The translations under genes and the position numbers were made by a program. The notes beneath the pieces are model-generated. The model was not told where the DNA came from and did no database searches. It saw nothing but the letters and a program-made list of their open reading frames with translations. Shown here piece after piece: positions 1 through 8,415 of a stretch of 64,000 bases of DNA. The first letter of the stretch is position 1, and each line of letters starts with the position of its first letter. The DNA lies in assembly GCF_009189165.1 (NCBI RefSeq), contig NZ_CP045118.1, positions 4,092,001 through 4,156,000 of the forward strand. Direction: 5' to 3'. This DNA is from Pseudomonas sp. SCB32 (GTDB lineage Bacteria; Pseudomonadota; Gammaproteobacteria; Pseudomonadales; Pseudomonadaceae).

Positions 1-1
1 C

Positions 2-745
2 GGCTCCCCCATGCTGGCCCTGGACCCCGGCGCCAGCGACGCTCCACTCAAGCGCCTGGCCCACGAACTGCCAAGGCCCAAAGCGATTCTGGTGGTTTCC
101 GCCCACTGGGAAACTCCGGACCTGCGCGTCACCGCCGCTGCCCAGCCGGCGACCTGGCACGACTTCTACGGCTTCCCGGCGGAACTCTACGCCGTACAGT
201 ACCCAGCCGCCGGCTCACCGGCGCTGGCAGCCCGGGTTGCCGAGCTGCTGGCGAAGGACGGCCTGCCGGCCACCCTCGACGCCGAACGCCCGCTGGACCA
301 CGGCACCTGGGTACCGCTGAGCCTGATGTACCCGCAGGCGGACATTCCGGTGGTGCAACTGTCGCTGCCCACCCGCCTCGGCCCGCAGATGCAGGACCGC
401 GTCGGCAAGGCGCTGCAGGCACTGCGTGAGGAAGGCATCCTGCTGATCGGCTCGGGCAGCATCACCCATAACCTGGGCGAGCTGAACTGGCGTGCCGGGC
501 CGGAGGTCATCGAGCCCTGGGCCAAGGCCTTCCGCGACTGGATGGGCGATCGCCTGGCCGCCAACGATGACGCCGCACTGTTCGACTACCGCAAGCAGGC
601 ACCCTGGGCCACCCGCAATCACCCCAGCGACGAACACCTGCTGCCGCTGTACTTTGCCCGTGGAGCAGGCGGTACACCGATGACCGTGGAGCACGCCGGC
701 TTCACCCTCGGCGCGCTGGGCATGGATATCTACCGCTTCGGCTGA
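2..745 (+). CDS. DODA-type extradiol aromatic ring-opening dioxygenase (5' end outside window)
   Basis: The reading frame is already open at the window edge and reads G-S-P-M before the first visible ATG at 11. Family members start with a segment ending in SHGSP, so the true start and the first metal-ligand histidine lie just outside. The visible part has the LigB-fold histidines in SAHW, LDHGTW, THNLGEL and NHPSDEH. This class, which includes 4,5-DOPA dioxygenase YgiD and plant DODA, uses a non-heme metal to cleave catechol-type rings. The physiological substrate cannot be told from sequence; many bacterial members are of unknown role. The gene converges on the RNA helicase that follows. Confidence 0.85.
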   Translation, partial: GSPMLALDPGASDAPLKRLAHELPRPKAILVVSAHWETPDLRVTAAAQPATWHDFYGFPAELYAVQYPAAGSPALAARVAELLAKDGLPATLDAERPLDHGTWVPLSLMYPQADIPVVQLSLPTRLGPQMQDRVGKALQALREEGILLIGSGSITHNLGELNWRAGPEVIEPWAKAFRDWMGDRLAANDDAALFDYRKQAPWATRNHPSDEHLLPLYFARGAGGTPMTVEHAGFTLGALGMDIYRFG

Positions 746-759
746 AGCTCACTGACCTG

Positions 760-804
760 CAGGAGCGCCCCATAGGCGCGATCGCGGGCATGGCCCGCTC
801 CTAC
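760..804. repeat. REP-like intergenic palindrome
   Basis: Between the dioxygenase stop and the helicase terminator lies a short element starting near GGAGCG and ending GCTCCTAC. An internal GCGGGC...GCCCGC pair is flanked by GGAGCG...CGCTCC. Its ends resemble those of the GTAGGAGC-type palindromes at 48498 and 63822. Confidence 0.55.
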
Positions 805-833
805 AGGGAAAGCCACCCCAAACCCTGGAAACG

Positions 834-861
834 AAAAAGCCCCGCCAAGGCGGGGCTTTTT
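834..861. terminator. Bidirectional intrinsic terminator
   Basis: Perfect inverted repeat: AAAAAGCCCCGCC, a two-base AA loop, then GGCGGGGCTTTTT. The A and T tracts on the two sides let it stop both the leftward helicase transcript and the rightward dioxygenase transcript. Confidence 0.9.
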
Positions 862-882
862 CATGCGCGGGAGACTGACGGA

Positions 883-2580
883 TCAGTCTTCGCGGTAGCG
901 GCGCAGGCGCAGCGCCTTGCCAGCGACGCGGGTGTCCTTGAGCTTGGTCAGCAGGCGGTCGAGGTTCTCTTCCGGCAGCTCGATCAGGCTGAAGGTCTCG
1001 CGGATCTGGATACGGCCGATGGCCTCGCGGGACAGGCCGCCCTCGTTGAGGATGGCGCCCAGCAGGTTCTTCGCCTGCACGCCATCACGGGCGCCCAGGG
1101 CGGTACGGCAACGGGACTTGCCTTCCGACGGCGGGGCCATCGTGCGGGGCGCGCCGCTGCGTTCCGGACGGTCGCCGCGCTCAGGACGATCACCACGCTC
1201 GCTGCGCTCGTAACGGTCGCTGCGCTCACGCGGGGCGGCCGGGGTCAGCGGCTGTTCGCGGCGAACCGATTCCAGGTCCAGCGCCTTGCCTTCGGTCAGC
1301 TTGGCCAGCAGCACGGCAGCCAGGGTGTCCATGTCGGTACCCAGGCGACGGCACAGCTCGTCACGTACGGCGCCACGGCTGGCAACGGCGTTGGCCAGCA
1401 GCGGTTGCAGGCCGGTGGCCAGGCGGTTCAGGCGCGCTTCGAGCACGGTGTCGGCGTCCGGCAGGCGAACTTCGCCGACCTTCTGACCGGTCACACGCTC
1501 GATCACCTGCAGCATGCGGCGCTCGCGCGGAGTCACCAGCAGCAGGGCGCGGCCTTCGCGACCGGCACGGCCGGTACGGCCGATACGGTGTACGTAGGAT
1601 TCCGGATCGTAGGGCATGTCCACGTTCAGTACGTGGGTGATGCGCGCCACGTCGAGGCCGCGGGCGGCGACGTCGGTGGCGATGACGATGTCCAGCGAGC
1701 CGTCCTTCAGGGACTCGATCACGCGCTCACGCTGGGCCTGCGGCATGTCGCCGTTCAGCGCGGCGGCACGGTAGCCCTGGCGCTCGAGCAACTCGGCGAT
1801 GTCCAGGGTGGCCTGCTTGGTGCGGACGAAGCCGATCAGGGCGTCGAACTGCTCGACTTCCAGCAGACGCAGGATCGAGGCCGGCTTCTGGTCGGCGTGG
1901 ACCATCAGGTGCACCTGCTCGATGCGGGCGACGGTCTGGGTCTTGGCAGCGATGCGGACGTGCTTGGGCTCTTTCAGGTGGCGTTCGGCGATGCTGCGGA
2001 TCGAGGCCGGCAGGGTCGCGGAGAACAGCACGGTCTGGCGGCTGGCCGGCATGGCTTCGAAGATCACTTCGAGGTCATCCATGAAGCCGAGCTTGAGCAT
2101 CTCGTCCGCTTCGTCGAGGACCAGGCGCTCGACGGTGGAGAGCAGGTTCTCGTCGCGACGCAGGTGGTCGCACAGACGGCCCGGCGTGGCGACCAGAACC
2201 TGGGCGCCCTGGCGCAGAGCCTTCAGCTGCGGGCCCATGGGGGCGCCACCGTAAACGGCGACGACGCCAACGCCCGGCATCTGCTTGGAGTAGGTTTCGC
2301 AAGCGGTAGCAACCTGCAGGGCCAGCTCGCGGGTCGGAACCAGCACCAACACCTGGGGTACGCGGCGGCTCGGTTCGATCTTCGACAGCAGCGGCAGCGC
2401 AAAGGCAGCGGTCTTGCCGGTACCGGTCTGGGCCTGGCCGATCATGTCGTGGCCTTCGAGGATCACCGGGATCGACTGGGCCTGGATCGGCGACGGCTCT
2501 TCGTAACCGACAGCGGCAATGGCAGCGAGAATACTGGGGTGAATACCGAGCGCGGCGAAGCCGGCGGTTTCCTGGGTCAT
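883..2580 (-). CDS. deaD: DEAD-box ATP-dependent RNA helicase with DbpA-type RNA-binding tail
   Basis: This 565-residue RNA helicase probably acts in ribosome assembly and RNA unwinding, as DeaD/CsdA and DbpA do. From the ATG at 2580 the motifs are: Q-motif region near 8-33, Walker A QTGTGKT at 51-57, PTREL near 82, DEAD at 156-159, SAT at 187-189, and HRIGRTGR near 330. An Arg/Glu/Asp-rich low-complexity stretch near 450-480 is followed by a C-terminal DbpA RNA-binding domain. The frame stays open 17 codons further upstream, but the start at 2580 has an AGAGG ribosome site and the normal family N-terminus. Gene order recalls PA2840. The symbol could equally be csdA or another DeaD-family name. 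Confidence 0.9.
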   Translation of the reverse strand: MTQETAGFAALGIHPSILAAIAAVGYEEPSPIQAQSIPVILEGHDMIGQAQTGTGKTAAFALPLLSKIEPSRRVPQVLVLVPTRELALQVATACETYSKQMPGVGVVAVYGGAPMGPQLKALRQGAQVLVATPGRLCDHLRRDENLLSTVERLVLDEADEMLKLGFMDDLEVIFEAMPASRQTVLFSATLPASIRSIAERHLKEPKHVRIAAKTQTVARIEQVHLMVHADQKPASILRLLEVEQFDALIGFVRTKQATLDIAELLERQGYRAAALNGDMPQAQRERVIESLKDGSLDIVIATDVAARGLDVARITHVLNVDMPYDPESYVHRIGRTGRAGREGRALLLVTPRERRMLQVIERVTGQKVGEVRLPDADTVLEARLNRLATGLQPLLANAVASRGAVRDELCRRLGTDMDTLAAVLLAKLTEGKALDLESVRREQPLTPAAPRERSDRYERSERGDRPERGDRPERSGAPRTMAPPSEGKSRCRTALGARDGVQAKNLLGAILNEGGLSREAIGRIQIRETFSLIELPEENLDRLLTKLKDTRVAGKALRLRRYRED

Positions 2581-2909
2581 GGGTTTTGCCTCTAAGTACA
2601 TCCGCAAAGACCCAATAGCCGAGCTGCGCATGCCCTGTACGACAATGAAGTCACCCAGGCAGCTGGAAGCGGGGATTTGCGAAATGAAGATTGGAAGAAT
2701 ACGTCAAGGAAGTCCGCACAGCGGACGCACAGACAGCGTGTGAAAACACCGAAAAATGCGGGATCCGAAACGGGGCCTTAGCTTGGCCGGCGCGCATCAT
2801 ACCGGAAAATCGTCCGTCATGTGCGGATTTTCAGACAAGGACCGGCGAACGGTCGCGTCTGGACGAGGCCGGCAACGCCGACTATACCGAGCAGGCCCCT
2901 CCCCGCCGG
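2581..2909. other. Divergent intergenic region between RNA helicase and crotonase
   Basis: About 330 bases separate two divergent starts. Open reading frames run in from the crotonase side, but codon composition and lack of family similarity suggest this is leader DNA. It must hold promoters for both genes. Cold-shock helicase genes often have long leaders. I see no clear -10/-35 pair and no riboswitch-like fold. Confidence 0.4.
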
Positions 2910-3710
2910 ATGCCACCGATGAAGCCCAGCAGCGAGCCCCGCATCACCCGCGAACGCCACGACCATGTCCTGCTGCTCGGCCTGAACCGGGTCGACAAGC
3001 GCAATGCCTTCGACCTGGACATGCTCAACCAGCTGGTGCTCGCCCTGGGCGAGTACGAGCGTGACGATCAGTTGCGCTGCGCCCTGGTGTTCGCCCACGG
3101 CGACCACTTCACCGCCGGGCTCGACCTGGGCAATGTCAGCGAAACCTTCCGCACGGGCTGGCAGTTGCCCAATGGCGCAGTGGACCCCTGGGGCACCTTC
3201 GGCGGGCCCCGCCTGACCAAACCCTTGATGGTCGCCGCCCAGGGCTACTGCTTCACCCTCGGCATCGAGCTGATGCTGGCGGCGGATATCAACCTCTGCG
3301 CCAGCAACGCTCGCTTCGCCCAGCTGGAAGTGCAGCGCGGCATCTTCCCCTTCGGCGGCGCAACGCTACGCCTGCACCAGGTGGCGGGTTGGGGCAATGC
3401 GATGCGCTGGCTGCTTACCGGCGACCAGTTCGATGCCCACGAAGCATGCCGCCTGGGGCTGGTCCAGGAAGTCACCGCACCCGAGGAACTGATGCCCCGC
3501 GCCCTGTGGATGGCCCAACGGGTCGCGGCCCAGGCACCGCTGGGCATTCGCGCCACCCTGGCGTCAGCCCGCAAATGCCTGGACGAGGGCGAACTGGCCG
3601 CCGCGCGCGAATTGCCCGCGATGGCCAGCCGCCTGTTGTCCAGCGAAGACGCCCAGGAAGGGTTCAAGGCCATGCAGGAAAAACGCGAAGGACGCTTCAG
3701 CGGAAAATGA
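2910..3710 (+). CDS. Crotonase / enoyl-CoA hydratase-isomerase family protein
   Basis: This 266-residue crotonase-fold protein has the oxyanion-hole segment HFTAGLDLG near residue 57 and a second conserved block, QLEVQRGIFPFGG. The first catalytic Glu of enoyl-CoA hydratases is kept (QLEV). At the second Glu position (normally AMEMVLTG) the sequence reads AMRWLLTG, so that residue is replaced. The enzyme may therefore be an isomerase, hydrolase or other crotonase rather than a standard hydratase. The frame is open back to 2691, but similarity begins around ATGs at 2910 and 2919. Neither has a strong ribosome site, so the start is uncertain. Its position next to the helicase recalls PA2841. 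Confidence 0.85.
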   Translation: MPPMKPSSEPRITRERHDHVLLLGLNRVDKRNAFDLDMLNQLVLALGEYERDDQLRCALVFAHGDHFTAGLDLGNVSETFRTGWQLPNGAVDPWGTFGGPRLTKPLMVAAQGYCFTLGIELMLAADINLCASNARFAQLEVQRGIFPFGGATLRLHQVAGWGNAMRWLLTGDQFDAHEACRLGLVQEVTAPEELMPRALWMAQRVAAQAPLGIRATLASARKCLDEGELAAARELPAMASRLLSSEDAQEGFKAMQEKREGRFSGK

Positions 3711-3965
3711 GTGGGGACTGGAACGCACTCCAGGCCCGCACAGAAAGCGCTATATCCAAGGTATTAAAATCGTTCGAAAAATCCATATAACCACAAAGTT
3801 TTCTCCTTAAAAATCAACAACATAAAAACAACAAAACGACTATATACAAGTTCCAATTACGCGATCAGAAACAAATCTCTAGAACTGACATCGAGCGCAG
3901 CGCAGTGACTCGCCGGAACTACCGTTCGAGCCGCGCTGGATTTAGTCCCTCAAGGAGGAACTCGC

Positions 3966-5705
3966 ATGTCAGGCCCGATTCGCATCTTCGCACTGTCTCT
4001 TCTGGTTGCCGCCATGTCGCTGCAGGGATGCAGCAGTCACGGTGGCGGTAGTCATCACAGTTCCGGCAGCAGCTCCCAGGACGCCGCCGCGGGCACTGGC
4101 GGCTCGGGCACAACCGGCAGCAGCGATGGCAGCAGTGCCAGTGGCGGCAGCGACGCCAGTGCCGGCACGGGTGGCAGCGATGGCAGTGCGGGCGGCAGCA
4201 CCGGCGGTACGACGGGCACGGGAGGATCGGGCGGTACGGCTGGCACCGGCACACTTGGCGGTACCGGTGGCATTGGTGGTACCACTGGCGGCACGGGTGG
4301 CAGCACTGGTGGCACCGGCAATACTGGCGGAACCGGGAGCACTGGCAGCACCGGAGGCACCGGAGGCACCGATGGTGGTACCGGCGGCGGCAGCACCACC
4401 CCCAACCTCGCCACCAGCAACGTCCTGAGCGAGACCGGCCAGGTCGTGTCCGGCGTCGGCGACACCGTCGGCAACGTGGGTGGCGCAGTCAAGAACATCG
4501 ACGTTCCGCTGGTTGGCAGCGGCGTTACCAACAATGCTGGCGGCGTCATCCAGCAGGTTGCCGCCGGCGTGGATCACATTGGCGAAGGCGTCACCGACGG
4601 CCTGGGTAACCTGAGCAACAATCCCAACGCCATCGGCATCACGGTGGCCGGCCCGACCAACCTGGTCAGCCATACCGGCAAGGCAGTCAGCAGCCTCGGC
4701 GGCACGGTGGCCGCGGTCGGCGACGGCCCTCTGCTGGCCAGCACCCCGCTCAACGGCGCCACCGGCCAGGTCGGCGGCGTGGTGAACGGCGTCGGCAACC
4801 AGATCACCATGCTCGGTGACTCCCTCACCGGCGCAGTCACCACCGGCCCACTGAGCCAACTGACCACACAACTCAGCGGCACAACCAAAGGCCTGGCGGG
4901 CACGGTCGAGAACACCACCAGGACCGTGGGCGCAACCACCACCCTGGGCGCGCCGGTGAACAACCTGTTGACCACCGTCGGCACCGCAGTGACCCAGACA
5001 GGCAACCAGGTAGCCAGCCAGAGTCCGGCGCTGGCCCCCGTCGGCGCAGTCGTCAGCAATACGGGTCAGGCAGTCAGCGATGCCGGCGGCCTGGTCAGTG
5101 GCAGCACGACAGCTGGCAGCAATCCAGTTGGTGGACTGCTCGGCGGTGTATCCAACACGGTGGGTACTGTCACTGGCTCCCTGGGGGCTACGGCCGGCGC
5201 CAGCAACCCGGTCGGCGGGCTGGTCGGCGGCGTAACAGGCGCGGTGGGCACCGCAACTGGCGGCCTGGGCGCAGCGGCCGGTGGCAGCAACCCGGTTGGC
5301 GGGCTGGTCAATGGCGTGACCGGCACAGTCGGGACCGTCACCAGCTCCCTGGGTGGCACGACGGCTGGCAGCAATCCGGTCGGAGGCCTGGTAAATGGCG
5401 TCGCCAGCACAGTCGGCGGCCTTACCGCCCCCCTGGGCGGCACGACCGGTGCCAGCGCCCCGGCTGGCGGTCTGCTCAATGGCGTCACCAATACGGTCAG
5501 CGGCGTGACCGGCACCGGCGGCCTGGCGGCAGGGGCCGGGGTCGGTACCAATAGCACCCCGCAGGGCACGGGAGTTGCCGTGGGTGCCGGTGTCGGCAGC
5601 ACTGGCGGCACCACGCCCCAGGGCGGGCTGTTGGGCGCGGTCGGCGGCACTCTCGGTGGCCTCGGGGCCGGCCTGGGGGTTGGCGTCGGGACTCCCCACC
5701 AGTAA
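3966..5705 (+). CDS. Gly/Ser/Thr-rich repeat lipoprotein (collagen-like annotation class), likely surface or outer-membrane
   Basis: The 579-residue product starts with a lipoprotein signal: a hydrophobic stretch at 5-18, then lipobox LQGC with Cys22. The next residue is Ser, which favours outer-membrane sorting. Residues about 24-140 are low-complexity Gly/Ser/Thr. Residues about 140-380 are a repetitive Gly/Val/Thr-rich region with an alternating pattern that suggests beta structure. Residues 385-524 hold five 28-residue tandem repeats. The start is supported by AAGGAGG about 7 bases upstream. The preceding 150 bases are unusually AT-rich. It lies just upstream of a TpsB-type transporter and is probably co-transcribed with it. 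Function is unknown. It lacks a recognisable full TPS secretion domain, although an NPNAI segment at 219-223 faintly recalls the NPNGI motif of TpsA proteins. Confidence 0.75.
   Translation: MSGPIRIFALSLLVAAMSLQGCSSHGGGSHHSSGSSSQDAAAGTGGSGTTGSSDGSSASGGSDASAGTGGSDGSAGGSTGGTTGTGGSGGTAGTGTLGGTGGIGGTTGGTGGSTGGTGNTGGTGSTGSTGGTGGTDGGTGGGSTTPNLATSNVLSETGQVVSGVGDTVGNVGGAVKNIDVPLVGSGVTNNAGGVIQQVAAGVDHIGEGVTDGLGNLSNNPNAIGITVAGPTNLVSHTGKAVSSLGGTVAAVGDGPLLASTPLNGATGQVGGVVNGVGNQITMLGDSLTGAVTTGPLSQLTTQLSGTTKGLAGTVENTTRTVGATTTLGAPVNNLLTTVGTAVTQTGNQVASQSPALAPVGAVVSNTGQAVSDAGGLVSGSTTAGSNPVGGLLGGVSNTVGTVTGSLGATAGASNPVGGLVGGVTGAVGTATGGLGAAAGGSNPVGGLVNGVTGTVGTVTSSLGGTTAGSNPVGGLVNGVASTVGGLTAPLGGTTGASAPAGGLLNGVTNTVSGVTGTGGLAAGAGVGTNSTPQGTGVAVGAGVGSTGGTTPQGGLLGAVGGTLGGLGAGLGVGVGTPHQ
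5118..5537 (+). repeat. Five in-frame 84-bp tandem repeats (28 residues each)
   Basis: Units begin at 5118, 5202, 5286, 5370 and 5454, all exactly 84 bases apart. They encode units starting SNPVGGLL, SNPVGGLV (three times) and SAPAGGLL. The copies are diverged at codon level, so this is an old expansion rather than a recent slippage array. Confidence 0.9.
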
Positions 5706-5776
5706 TCCCTCCCCTGTAGCCAGGAGCCGCCAGAGGCTCCTGGTCCCCGCTGAAGTCGGTCCCATGGAGGAGCCAG

Positions 5777-7444
5777 ATGCGCAGACTCGCCGCCCTCACC
5801 CTGTTGTTGGCCAGCCCCCTCGTCTGGGCTGAACGTCCGGTCCAGATCCCCGGGTCCGATATCGAACAGACCCTGCCCCGCCCCAACCTCCCCGGCGGCG
5901 AACTGCGCCCCACCGCTCCCAAGGTCAGCGCGCCCGCCCCGGCGGCCGAACAGCCCGGCCAGATCCTGCAGAAGCGCATCCAGCTCAAGCGCATCGAAAT
6001 CGCCGGTGGTGGCCACTACCCGCTGGACACCTGGCGCACGCTGCTGGAGCCGCTGACCCAGCGGCCGATCCAGGTCAGCGAACTGGTGACGGCGGCCAAG
6101 GCCATCACCCAGCATTACCAGGACGACGGGTTCTTCATCTCCTTCGCCTACGTACCCAACCAGGACTTCCGTGGCGGTGTCGCGCGCATCGTACTGGTCG
6201 AGGGCCATATCAAGGAGGTGCGCAGCAGTGGCGACGTGGGCGCTCACCAGGCTCGCGTGGACCGCTGGATCGCCCGCCTGAAGAGCGAACGGCCGCTGAC
6301 CCGCGCAAGCTTCGAACGCTTCAGCGTCCTGATGAGCCGCGTACCGGGCCTGCAACTGGCGATGGTGCTCAATCCACCGACCACCAGCGACGGCGGCGCG
6401 GTGCTGGAGCTGGCCGGGCAGAGCAAGCGCTTCAATACCGGTGCCAACCTCGACTCACGCCATGGCGAACAGCGCGGCCTGCTTTCCGCCGAGGTGATGT
6501 CGATGCTCGGCCTGGGCGAACAGCTGCAATTCAACTACCTCTACCCGCCGGGCCAGGACCACGAGTACTACCGCGCCTGGAACTACAGCCAGCTGCTGGG
6601 TGACAACGGCCTGCAGCTGACCGCCGGCTACAGCCACTACAACTCAAGCCCGGAAGACCACCTGCGGCTGGCCAACGGCCTGGAGTTCGCTCGCAAGCGG
6701 GAGAACGAGCGGGTCAATGCGGGGCTCGGCATCCCGCTGGTGCTGCGCCGCGACCTGACCTGGGACATGAACCTTCGCGGCTACACGGTGAACGACACCA
6801 ACCGCTACGACCTGGTGGTGCCGAACATCCCCTACAGCATCGAGCAGAAGAGCAAGCTGCGCGTCGTCGGCGTGGATACCGTGGTCCAGCAGTTCGCCGC
6901 CAAGCGCGTGCGCGCCGGGAGCCTGGCGATCTTCCAGGGCCTGAACGGAATGGGGGCGGAGACCGAGGCGCCGGTGCGCAAGGACTTCACCCGCATACAG
7001 GGCTACGGCGCCCAGCAGGATCAGTTCACCGATCGCTGGCAAGGCGTCGTCACCGCCGGCTTCCAGTGGACCGACGACGTGCTGCCCGACTCCGAACAGG
7101 TCACCTACGGCGGCGCCAACTTCGGCCGCGGCTACCCGGACGACCAGGCCAGCGGAGACAAGGGCTGGGGCGCGGCCTACGAGGTGAATTACTCCTTCCT
7201 GCGCCAGAGCGTGGTGCTCAACCAGATCCAGCCCTACGCCGTGGTGGACACTGCCCGCACCCATTACACCCAGGATGGCCTGCCCGACGCCCAGCTCGGC
7301 TCGGCGGCCGTCGGCGTGCGTCTGACCAACCGCAAGCACTACCTGGTGTCGATGGAAGTGGCCAAGCCGTTTGGTGATCGCGCGGTGGACAACAACGAGC
7401 GCACCCCACGCCTCAACTTCGCCTTCAGCTACCAGATTCCCTGA
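5777..7444 (+). CDS. ShlB/FhaC/HecB-type two-partner secretion transporter (TpsB)
   Basis: This is a 555-residue outer-membrane pore of the Omp85/TpsB family. The first 18 residues form a Sec signal peptide ending LVWA. A Pro-rich linker follows, then POTRA-type repeats at about 70-215 (LKRIEIAG start; FFISFAYVPNQDF; IVLVEGHIKEV), then a beta-barrel from about 215 to the end. GANFGRGYPDD in the barrel matches the conserved loop-6 (V)RG(Y/F) region. The barrel ends with Pro rather than the usual aromatic residue. GGAGGAG sits 7 bases before the ATG. The 71-base gap after the lipoprotein gene suggests a shared transcript, so the lipoprotein is the obvious candidate partner. No adhesin or haemolysin TpsA gene is nearby. 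Confidence 0.9.
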   Translation: MRRLAALTLLLASPLVWAERPVQIPGSDIEQTLPRPNLPGGELRPTAPKVSAPAPAAEQPGQILQKRIQLKRIEIAGGGHYPLDTWRTLLEPLTQRPIQVSELVTAAKAITQHYQDDGFFISFAYVPNQDFRGGVARIVLVEGHIKEVRSSGDVGAHQARVDRWIARLKSERPLTRASFERFSVLMSRVPGLQLAMVLNPPTTSDGGAVLELAGQSKRFNTGANLDSRHGEQRGLLSAEVMSMLGLGEQLQFNYLYPPGQDHEYYRAWNYSQLLGDNGLQLTAGYSHYNSSPEDHLRLANGLEFARKRENERVNAGLGIPLVLRRDLTWDMNLRGYTVNDTNRYDLVVPNIPYSIEQKSKLRVVGVDTVVQQFAAKRVRAGSLAIFQGLNGMGAETEAPVRKDFTRIQGYGAQQDQFTDRWQGVVTAGFQWTDDVLPDSEQVTYGGANFGRGYPDDQASGDKGWGAAYEVNYSFLRQSVVLNQIQPYAVVDTARTHYTQDGLPDAQLGSAAVGVRLTNRKHYLVSMEVAKPFGDRAVDNNERTPRLNFAFSYQIP

Positions 7445-7459
7445 GGACGCCTGCCCGGC

Positions 7460-8221
7460 TCACTGCGCCGGGCACAACGAATCGATATAGCCGCGCAGCG
7501 AGTAGCCGAGCTTCGGTTCGAGGCTCGCCACGCGCTTCTTCAGCGCCCGCAGATCGAGTTCCTGCTCCAGCTCGGCGGGGACGAAGACGATCACGTTGCC
7601 CTCTGGCACCGAGCATTCCCAGTAGTGACGATGGAAGCGCCCACGCAACAGCGCCGCCCCCAGCGGACGGCCATCGTCGGTGCTCCACTGGTTGATCACC
7701 AGCCAGCCGCCGGGGCGCAGGCGCTCGCGGCAGGCGCCGAGGAAGTCCCAGGCGATGTGGGCCGGCGCGGGGCCGGTGTCGGTGTACAGATCGAGGAAGA
7801 TCAGGTCCGCCGGCTCGCAGCGCTCCAACTCCTCCACCGCATCGCCGACGCGCAGGTTCAGCCGTGGATCATCCCCCAGTCCCAGGTGCTCGCGGGCCAG
7901 CCGGGGAATCGATGGCCGCAGCTCGATGGCCTCCACCTCCTCCAGCGGCAGGTACTTCAGGCAGGCCTGGGTCAGGCTGCCGGCACCAAAGCCCAGGAAC
8001 AGCGCGCGGCGCGGGCGCGCATGGCACAGCGCGCCGAGCAGCATCGCCCGCGAGTAGTCGTACTCCAGCCAGCAGGGGTCCTGCATCAGCACGCAACTCT
8101 GCTCGACCTCGTCGCCGAACTCCAGGTAACGGAAGGCGCCGCTCTCCACGACGCGAATCACACCGAAGGCGTCGTGCTCCTCGACGATCAGGCGCTCCTC
8201 GATCAGGTGCTCCTCGCTCAT
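7460..8221 (-). CDS. Spermidine-synthase-like (SpeE-fold) class I methyltransferase/aminopropyltransferase
   Basis: The 253-residue protein has the SpeE/Rossmann nucleotide-binding signature LFLGFGAGSLTQ, an acidic VEAIELRPSI strand and DLIFLDLYTD, typical of the spermidine synthase superfamily. It is shorter than full SpeE and lacks its N-terminal tetramerisation domain, so true polyamine synthesis is doubtful. The frame is open to 8407, but the ATG at 8221 gives a normal N-terminus. It converges on the TpsB gene with only 15 bases between stops. A spermidine-synthase-like gene beside such a transporter may be an association worth testing. Substrate unknown. Confidence 0.75.
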   Translation of the reverse strand: MSEEHLIEERLIVEEHDAFGVIRVVESGAFRYLEFGDEVEQSCVLMQDPCWLEYDYSRAMLLGALCHARPRRALFLGFGAGSLTQACLKYLPLEEVEAIELRPSIPRLAREHLGLGDDPRLNLRVGDAVEELERCEPADLIFLDLYTDTGPAPAHIAWDFLGACRERLRPGGWLVINQWSTDDGRPLGAALLRGRFHRHYWECSVPEGNVIVFVPAELEQELDLRALKKRVASLEPKLGYSLRGYIDSLCPAQ

Positions 8222-8415
8222 GCGCGCGCCCCGAGGAAGGCGACTGTGACATTGCGACTCGCCAGGATGCACAGACGGCGCGGTTTGCCATTGAACTGCA
8301 AGGGCTGAAGCACGTGATAATCCTTCAAAAACAGGCGTGGACAGCCTGAGCAGCCAGCAAGCGGCTGCCAGGTCCGAAAGCCGCAAGAATAACAGCCCAA
8401 GAGGCACAAACGAGC

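Noticed and set aside
790..2595. A 601-codon open frame on the plus strand
   Set aside because: It lies antisense to the DEAD-box helicase, has no recognisable motifs and arises from high-GC third-position bias.
3969..5765. A 598-codon antisense frame across the Gly-rich lipoprotein gene
   Set aside because: The composition mirrors the repeats on the other strand; no ribosome site or family feature is visible.
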